Shown here: positions 27,491 to 32,863 of the stretch, in pieces
Numbering within the stretch: position 1 is the first letter of the stretch
Layout of the letters: every line of letters starts with the position of its first letter
NCBI GenBank assembly: GCA_016867005.1
Contig: VGKM01000003.1
Location: 1 to 32,863, forward strand
Direction: 5' to 3'
Source: Candidatus Omnitrophota bacterium
GTDB taxonomy: Bacteria > Omnitrophota > Gorgyraeia > Gygaellales > Profunditerraquicolaceae
Length of the DNA: 32,863 bases
Made by a program: the position numbers and the translations under genes
The notes under the pieces: generated by a model
Database searches by the model: none
Seen by the model: the letters and a program-made list of their open reading frames with translations, nothing else
Told to the model about the DNA's origin: nothing

Positions 27491-28942
27491 ATGAAGCTAT
27501 CCAGCTTGTTTAAAGGTATTTTAGAATATAAGGCCGGGGCCGGAATACCCGATATCGAGATCAAAGGTATTAGCAGTGATTCCAAGAAAACATCCTGCGG
27601 GTATATTTTTGTTGCGGTAAAAGGCGCCTGTTTTGACGGCCACCGTTTTATCAAAGAGGCGGTGGATAACGGTGCCAGCGTAATATTGGCAGAAAAACCC
27701 CGGCAGGCAGGTTATTGCCATAATGTGCCGGTGCTCCCGGTAAAAGATTCAAGGAGCGTATTAGCAAGATTAGCATCTGTATTTTACGGCAGGCCAAGCG
27801 ATAAACTTAAAATTATCGGTATCACCGGGACTAACGGAAAAACAACAGTCACATATCTTATAGAGGCATTGTTAAGAAATGCTAAGAAAAAAACAGGAGT
27901 CATAGGGACGATCAATTATCGTTTTAACGGGAAAATCATACCTTCGGTCAATACTACTCCCGGGCCGCTGGAGTTGCAGCCGATGTTTAAAGGCATGTTG
28001 GATAGTAAAGCAGAGTATCTTGTTATGGAAGTTTCTTCGCATGCATTGGACCAGAAGAGAGTCGAAGGCATAAAATTCCAAAGTGCCATATTTACAAACT
28101 TAACAGGCGACCACCTTGATTACCATGGGAGTTTCTCGAACTATTTTCATGCAAAAGCTAAACTCTTCAGGGCTCTCCCCGGAAGTTCTGCAGCCATTAT
28201 CAATATTGACGACCCTTATGCTAATAAGCTGATAAATATGACCAAGGCAAGAGTTATCACCTATGGCATAAAGAACAAGGCAAATATTATGGCAGGCGGT
28301 ATAAAATCCGGCCCCCGGTATACCGAATTTATTTTAAGCTGGGGAAAAAATAAGCTGCAGGTTAAGTCCCCGCTTATAGGCAGGCATAATATTTATAATA
28401 TTCTTGCTGCAGCCAGTTTTGCGCTTGAAGAAGGGTTAAGGCCGGCACTTATTAAATCGGCATTGGAGAAATTTGTGGCGGCCCCCGGCCGGCTGGAAAG
28501 GATAGATTCGGGTAGGGATTTTAGTTGTTTCGTTGACTATGCCCATACGCACGATGCCCTTAAGAACGTCATAGTCGCCCTTAGAGAAATTTCCCGCAAT
28601 AAAATAATCGTGGTCTTTGGTTGCGGCGGAGACAGGGACAAGTTAAAAAGGCCGCTGATGGGTAAAGTCGCTACCGAGTTGGCAGATTTTTCCGTGATAA
28701 CCAATGATAACCCGCGTTCAGAAAATCCCCGGAAGATAATCTCTGATATTGAAAGAGGGATAAGAAAAGACAATTTTTGCGTTGTCCTGGACCGTAAAAA
28801 GGCAATCAAAAAAGCGATTTCTCTTGCCGCCAAAGGAGATGTTATCCTGGTAGCCGGCAAGGGGCATGAGGTTTACCAGGTTTTGGGGGATAAAAAGATC
28901 CATTTTGATGACCGAGAGGCAGTCAGAGAATGTTTACGATAA
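27491..28942 (+). CDS. murE: UDP-MurNAc-tripeptide synthetase MurE, likely meso-DAP specific
   Basis: This 483-aa cytoplasmic ligase adds the third residue of the stem peptide. Motifs: GISSDSKKT (UDP-MurNAc binding), ITGTNGKTTVTYL (ATP), NLTGDHLDYHGS, FVDYAHTHDAL and the substrate motif DNPR at residues 406-409. DNPR is the signature of meso-diaminopimelate enzymes, as opposed to lysine-adding forms, indicating a DAP-type peptidoglycan. VAGKGHE is present near the end. The last 13 bases overlap murF. Confidence 0.97.
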   Translation: MKLSSLFKGILEYKAGAGIPDIEIKGISSDSKKTSCGYIFVAVKGACFDGHRFIKEAVDNGASVILAEKPRQAGYCHNVPVLPVKDSRSVLARLASVFYGRPSDKLKIIGITGTNGKTTVTYLIEALLRNAKKKTGVIGTINYRFNGKIIPSVNTTPGPLELQPMFKGMLDSKAEYLVMEVSSHALDQKRVEGIKFQSAIFTNLTGDHLDYHGSFSNYFHAKAKLFRALPGSSAAIINIDDPYANKLINMTKARVITYGIKNKANIMAGGIKSGPRYTEFILSWGKNKLQVKSPLIGRHNIYNILAAASFALEEGLRPALIKSALEKFVAAPGRLERIDSGRDFSCFVDYAHTHDALKNVIVALREISRNKIIVVFGCGGDRDKLKRPLMGKVATELADFSVITNDNPRSENPRKIISDIERGIRKDNFCVVLDRKKAIKKAISLAAKGDVILVAGKGHEVYQVLGDKKIHFDDREAVRECLR

Positions 28943-30282
28943 AAGAAATACTTTTTGCTACCAAGGGAAAACTGATCAAGCCGGTAAAGGATTTTAGCAT
29001 ACGGTCATTTTCTACCGATTCCCGTTCGATTAAGAAAAACGATGCTTTTATTGCTTTAAAAGGCGATAAGTTTGACGGGCATTTGTTTATCCGGGAAGCG
29101 CTTAAGAAAGGCGCAAGCTGTATTATTGTTCAGTCATCAGCTTTCAGCTTTCAGCTGCCAGCTAAAATTCCTTTTATTATCGTTAAAGATACTGCAAAGG
29201 CATTGGGCGACCTGGCGCGGTTTAACAGGCTTAAATTTAATATTCCGATCATTGCCGTAACCGGGTCCAACGGAAAAACAACTGCCAAGGAAATGATCGC
29301 CTGTGTTTTATCCGGAAAATTCAAAGTTTTAAAAAACGAAGGGACAAAGAACAACCATATCGGCCTGCCGCAGGCACTATGTAAACTCGATGCCAGTTAT
29401 CAGGTAGGCGTTTTAGAATTAGGGGCGAACCACTTCGGAGAAATCAAATATCTGGCAGGGATATTGCGGCCGAATATCGGGTTGATCACCAATATCGGGC
29501 CGTCGCACCTGGAGAATTTTTCCAGCCTTAGCGGAGTCTTTAAGGAAAAAAGTTCATTAATGGCGTCGCTTATCAGCCCGCATATCGGGGTGCTTAACCA
29601 GGATGATGCATTTTTAAGAAAGATACCCGGCAGAGAAAAGCTTAAGCCGTTCATTTTTGGTTTTGGGATTGACAGGAAAAGCGATTTTACCGCTTCCGAT
29701 ATCAGGGCAAGCGGCGACAAAATATCTTTTTTGGTCAAAGGCAATAAATTCACCCTTTGTAATTTCGCCAGGCACAATATTTATAATGCAATGGCTGCAA
29801 TTGCAATCGGCAGGATTTTCGGCTTAAGCTACCGGCAGATAAGCCAGAGATTAGCCGGGTTTTCTTCTCCGAAAGGGCGGTTCAATATCTTTGAGCTATC
29901 CGGTGCCACATTTATCGACGATACTTATAATTCTAATCCGTTCTCATTCAGGGCGGCCCTGGAGGCGCTGGAGAATTATAAGAAAAGCGGCAGGAAGATC
30001 GTGGTTATGGGTGATATGCTTGAGCTGGGAGCCGATAAAGAATCATTCCACCGTAAGGCGCTTATTGATGCGGCGCGCGTTTCTGATTGCATTATTACTG
30101 TCGGCCCGCTTTCAAAAATAGCCGCAGAGGCAGCCCAGAAGGCCGGGGCCGGCAATATCTTTACCTGTTTTGACCCGCACCAGGCGCGGGACGTCCTGTT
30201 TAACCAGGTTTATCCGCGCAAAAACGATGTCGTTTTAGTCAAGGGCTCCCGGTCGATGCGAATGGAAGGAGTTTTTATTTAA
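28930..30282 (+). CDS. murF: UDP-MurNAc-tripeptide-D-Ala-D-Ala ligase MurF
   Basis: This 450-aa ATP-dependent ligase adds D-Ala-D-Ala to complete UDP-MurNAc-pentapeptide. Motifs: SFSTDSRSIKKNDAFIALKG, AVTGSNGKTTAKEM, KNEGTKNNHIGLPQAL, NIGPSHLENF, DDTYNSNPFSF and VKGSRSMRME near the C-terminus. The region encoding QSSAFSFQLP (about 67-78) is a 7-nt tandem repeat inside the N-terminal domain, in a loop that varies between MurF proteins. The start overlaps murE by 13 bases and the stop is two bases before mraY. Confidence 0.96.
   Translation: MFTIKEILFATKGKLIKPVKDFSIRSFSTDSRSIKKNDAFIALKGDKFDGHLFIREALKKGASCIIVQSSAFSFQLPAKIPFIIVKDTAKALGDLARFNRLKFNIPIIAVTGSNGKTTAKEMIACVLSGKFKVLKNEGTKNNHIGLPQALCKLDASYQVGVLELGANHFGEIKYLAGILRPNIGLITNIGPSHLENFSSLSGVFKEKSSLMASLISPHIGVLNQDDAFLRKIPGREKLKPFIFGFGIDRKSDFTASDIRASGDKISFLVKGNKFTLCNFARHNIYNAMAAIAIGRIFGLSYRQISQRLAGFSSPKGRFNIFELSGATFIDDTYNSNPFSFRAALEALENYKKSGRKIVVMGDMLELGADKESFHRKALIDAARVSDCIITVGPLSKIAAEAAQKAGAGNIFTCFDPHQARDVLFNQVYPRKNDVVLVKGSRSMRMEGVFI
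29130..29164 (+). repeat. Heptanucleotide tandem repeat inside murF
   Basis: Five consecutive 7-nt units begin at 29130, 29137, 29144, 29151 and 29158: TCAGTCA, TCAGCTT, TCAGCTT, TCAGCTG, CCAGCTA. The array is in frame and encodes the SSAFSFQLP stretch in a variable loop of MurF. It resembles the short heptamer repeats that spread in some environmental genomes, but the genome-wide copy number is not visible here. Confidence 0.6.
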
Positions 30283-30284
30283 GC

Positions 30285-31373
30285 ATGCTGTATCATTTTT
30301 TATACCCGCTGCATGAAGCAGTATCATTTTTGAATATCTTCCAGTATATTACTTTCCGTAGTGCAATGGCGGCCATCACCGCATTTTTGCTCAGCCTGAT
30401 CTTCGGCCCCGTGATTATAAATAAACTGAAGGCCTTAAAGATAAGGGACAAAATCACCAAGGGTGACAGCGTAGAATTAGATAAATTACACAGTTATAAA
30501 CGCGATACCCCGACTATGGGCGGGATACTGATTTTGTCCGCGGTGATCATTTCGGCTTGTTTATGGGCGGACCTTTCTAATAAATACATATTGCTAGGCC
30601 TTTTTGTGCTGGCCTGGCTCGGCCTGACAGGGTTTATCGACGATTACCTGAAACTGGTAAAGAACAAATCCAAGGGCCTGACTGTTGCATCAAAATTTAC
30701 CAGCCAGCTGATACTCGGCCTTTTGATCGGTGTTATTTTATTTATGGACCCGGAGTATAATTCAAGGCTGGATATCCCTTTTTTAAAGGGTGTATCCGTT
30801 GACCTGGGATTGTTTCTTATTTTATTTGTGATCATAGTGCTTACAGGTACTTCCAATGCCGTTAACCTCACCGACGGCCTTGACGGACTGGCTATCGGCT
30901 GCGTGATCATGGTCAGCATAGCTTTCAGCGTGTTAAGTTATGTTTCAGGCAATATTAAATTTAGTGATTATTTATTGATCCCATACATAAAAGGGGCAGG
31001 AGAGCTGGCCGTATTCTGTTCTGCTATTTTGGGAGCGGGCCTGGGGTTTCTGTGGTTCAATTGTTTTCCTGCGTCAGTTTTTATGGGGGATGTCGGCTCA
31101 CTGGCATTGGGAGGCGCTTTGGGGATGGTAGCTTTGTTGATTAAAAAAGAATTACTCCTTATGATTGTCGGGGGAATTTTTGTCGTAGAGGCGCTTTCAG
31201 TAATCCTGCAGGTAACATCTTTCCGTTTTTTGAAAAGGCGTATCTTTAAGATCGCGCCGCTGCATCATCATTTTCAGTTTCTTAACTGGCCGGAAAGCAA
31301 GATAATCGTAAGGTTCTGGATCATCGCCGGGCTCCTGGCACTTTTTACAATAATCACACTGAAGATCAGGTAA
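30285..31373 (+). CDS. mraY: Phospho-MurNAc-pentapeptide translocase MraY
   Basis: This 362-aa polytopic enzyme (about ten membrane helices) transfers phospho-MurNAc-pentapeptide to undecaprenyl phosphate, forming lipid I. Motifs: KRDTPTMGGI, GFIDDYLKL with the catalytic Asp pair, NAVNLTDGLDGLA, FMGDVGSLALGG, and the C-terminal APLHHHFQ. Length is standard. Start ATG lies two bases after murF and the stop is six bases before murD, in the expected dcw order. Confidence 0.98.
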   Translation: MLYHFLYPLHEAVSFLNIFQYITFRSAMAAITAFLLSLIFGPVIINKLKALKIRDKITKGDSVELDKLHSYKRDTPTMGGILILSAVIISACLWADLSNKYILLGLFVLAWLGLTGFIDDYLKLVKNKSKGLTVASKFTSQLILGLLIGVILFMDPEYNSRLDIPFLKGVSVDLGLFLILFVIIVLTGTSNAVNLTDGLDGLAIGCVIMVSIAFSVLSYVSGNIKFSDYLLIPYIKGAGELAVFCSAILGAGLGFLWFNCFPASVFMGDVGSLALGGALGMVALLIKKELLLMIVGGIFVVEALSVILQVTSFRFLKRRIFKIAPLHHHFQFLNWPESKIIVRFWIIAGLLALFTIITLKIR

Positions 31374-31379
31374 ATTTCT

Positions 31380-32648
31380 ATGCGCAATCATGATTATTTC
31401 AGGGGGAAAAGCGTAACAGTCGTCGGGCTGGCAAGAAGCGGATTAAGCTGCGCTAATCTTTTATTTGACTTGGGAGCAAAGGTCAGCGTGACAGATAGCC
31501 AGGATAATGCAATCACCCGTCAGAATGCCTCGAAATTAAGATCAAAAGAAATAAAGGCCGAGCTGGGGGCGCACACCTATGAATTTATAAAAGGGCGAGA
31601 CCTGGTTGTTATTTCTCCCGGGGTCCCGGATTCGGCGCCGCCCATTGCCTGGGCAGGAGATTTGAAGGTCCCGGTTAAAAGCGAGATAGAGATCGGTTCA
31701 ATTGTATGCCCCGCTACCATTATTGCGGTAACGGGTTCTTGCGGCAAGACCACTGTCACTACTTTAATCGGTAAAATCCTTGAAGCAGAGGGCAGGAGGG
31801 TGTTTACCTGCGGCAACATCGGCAATCCTTTTTGCGGAGAAATACAGGATATGCGGGAAGGCGATTTTGTGGCCTTGGAGGTCAGTTCATTTCAGCTGGA
31901 ACATATTGTTTCTTTTAAGCCGAAAGCAGCGCTGATCTTGAATTTCAGCCGCAACCACCTGGACAGGTATAATAATATGGAAGAATATATTACAGCCAAG
32001 AAGCGCATTTTTATGAATCAGGATGAGGGCGATTTCCTGGTTTTAAACAAAGAGGATAAGCTTTCCGGAAAAATAGCCGCTGAAGCTAAAGCGAAAGTTA
32101 TATTTTTTTCCCGCACCAGCAGGCTTACTTCAAACCAGGCAGCAGTGGCGGCTATAGGCGGGATATTCGGCATAAAAGAAGAAACCTGCCAAAAGGTATT
32201 CTCTGAATTTAAAGGGCTGGAACACCGGTTTGAATTTGTTGCAGAGATCAACAGAGTAAAGTTTATTAACGACTCCAAGGCAACAACGGTCGAGTCATGT
32301 AAAATGGCGCTGGAGAACTTATCTTCTCCTGTGATCTTGATTGCAGGGGGCAGGCATAAAGGGCTTGATTACAGCGGCCTGCTTTCGTCTGCGCGGGGAA
32401 AGGTCAAGGTCGCGATCTTGATCGGAGAAGCAAGGCAGAATATAAGAGAAGCTTTTAAAGAAGAGCTTCCTTTGGAGGAAGCAAATACCCTGGAAGAGGC
32501 AGTGGGAAAGGCCTATAGAAATGCGAAAGCCGGGGATTCCGTATTATTATCTCCGATGTGCTCGAGTTTTGATATGTTTTCAAGCTACGAGGAAAGAGGC
32601 AGGGCCTTTAAAAAGGCAGTTAATGATTTGTTGATAGAAGAGGGCTGA
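31380..32648 (+). CDS. murD: UDP-MurNAc-L-alanine-D-glutamate ligase MurD
   Basis: This 422-aa ligase adds D-glutamate. Motifs: VVGLARSGLSCA, VISPGVPDSAPP, VTGSCGKTTVTTL (ATP loop), LEVSSFQLE, LNFSRNHLDRY, FINDSKATTVE, LIAGGRHKGLDY and LLSPMCSSFDMFSSYEERG. The ATP loop reads GSCGKTT where GTNGKTT is usual, though Lys and the following Thr are intact. It is slightly shorter than the common 440-450 aa, mostly in the middle domain. It ends one base before the ftsW ATG. Confidence 0.96.
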   Translation: MRNHDYFRGKSVTVVGLARSGLSCANLLFDLGAKVSVTDSQDNAITRQNASKLRSKEIKAELGAHTYEFIKGRDLVVISPGVPDSAPPIAWAGDLKVPVKSEIEIGSIVCPATIIAVTGSCGKTTVTTLIGKILEAEGRRVFTCGNIGNPFCGEIQDMREGDFVALEVSSFQLEHIVSFKPKAALILNFSRNHLDRYNNMEEYITAKKRIFMNQDEGDFLVLNKEDKLSGKIAAEAKAKVIFFSRTSRLTSNQAAVAAIGGIFGIKEETCQKVFSEFKGLEHRFEFVAEINRVKFINDSKATTVESCKMALENLSSPVILIAGGRHKGLDYSGLLSSARGKVKVAILIGEARQNIREAFKEELPLEEANTLEEAVGKAYRNAKAGDSVLLSPMCSSFDMFSSYEERGRAFKKAVNDLLIEEG

Positions 32649-32649
32649 T

Positions 32650-32863
32650 ATGCTGCGTACCATCCGGATAAACCTGTTTATTGTAACCGTGATCCTGATC
32701 TGTATCGGGGTCGTAATGATTTTCAGCGCTTCGAGTATTTATACATGGGAAAGGTACAAAGACAGTTTTTTCTTTTTAAAGAGGCACCTTTTGTTCCTTC
32801 TGATCGGTTCTGTCCTGACTTTTCTGGCTATGGCAATCGATTACCGCATACTGCGTAAATTTG
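32650..32863 (+). CDS. ftsW: FtsW, N-terminal part (runs off the window end)
   Basis: The frame from ATG at 32650 stays open to the last base (71 codons) and is absent from the ORF track because no stop is inside the window. It reads MLRTIRINLF, a hydrophobic helix, GVVMIFSASSIY, then FLKRHLLFLLIGSVL and a second helix ending DYRILRKF. This is the characteristic SEDS start (VMIFSASS, KRHLLFL) of FtsW, the septal glycosyltransferase partner of FtsI. Position after murD is the conserved dcw order. RodA is less likely here. Confidence 0.9.
   Translation, partial: MLRTIRINLFIVTVILICIGVVMIFSASSIYTWERYKDSFFFLKRHLLFLLIGSVLTFLAMAIDYRILRKF

Overview
The window is a gene-dense bacterial segment. Every confident protein gene is on the + strand, gaps are tiny, and GC is moderate. 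It fits an uncultivated Gram-negative-type lineage such as Candidatus Omnitrophota or a neighbour in the wider PVC/Elusimicrobia area. The reasons are a type II secretion/type IV pilus-like apparatus, a lipoprotein, a meso-diaminopimelate-type MurE, a TMTC-like membrane glycosyltransferase with TPRs, and a compact mraZ-led division/cell wall cluster. The phylum is an inference from gene style, not from a marker search.

Layout. (1) 1-146: the 3' part of tRNA-Pro(CGG) with encoded CCA, followed by two mutually inverted REP-like hairpins. (2) 147-3899: a large CHASE-PAS-PAS-PAS histidine kinase with a degenerate GGDEF-like tail, then a stand-alone receiver protein with its own promoter. (3) 3907-15050: a pseudopilus/pilus assembly operon in classic gsp order: E (PilB-like ATPase), a small membrane protein, F (PilC-like), G, a second pilin-like G, a TMTC-like glycosyltransferase, H, I, J, K-like, then PilM fused to PilN (GspL-like, broken by a frameshift), PilO/GspM and PilP/GspC-B-like. 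No secretin, prepilin peptidase or PilT is present. (4) 15138-23844: a housekeeping run of acylphosphatase, metallophosphoesterase, NAD-dependent DNA ligase, a small lipoprotein, an MBL-fold hydrolase, XerD-like recombinase, CCA/poly(A) nucleotidyltransferase, RbfA, NrnA-like DHH phosphoesterase and RibF. (5) 23845-32863: a strong sigma70-type promoter with three 10-bp-phased MraZ boxes, then mraZ-rsmH-ftsL-ftsI-murE-murF-mraY-murD-ftsW (ftsW runs off the end).

How it fits together. The kinase and receiver lie directly upstream of the assembly ATPase and probably tune the pilus/secretion machine. The ATPase and PilC-like platform would polymerise the pseudopilins, and the PilMN-PilO-PilP set is the inner-membrane alignment complex. 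The glycosyltransferase inside the pilin run is a candidate pilin modifier. The last block makes UDP-MurNAc-pentapeptide and lipid I and carries septal synthesis, probably under MraZ autoregulation.

Most notable: the PilM-PilN fusion and its frameshift, the gsp-like order with a 500-aa beta-rich K-position protein, a Ser in place of the -1 Gly in one prepilin, MraZ operator boxes, near-leaderless promoters, twin inverted REP-like hairpins beside the tRNA, and a heptanucleotide repeat array inside murF.
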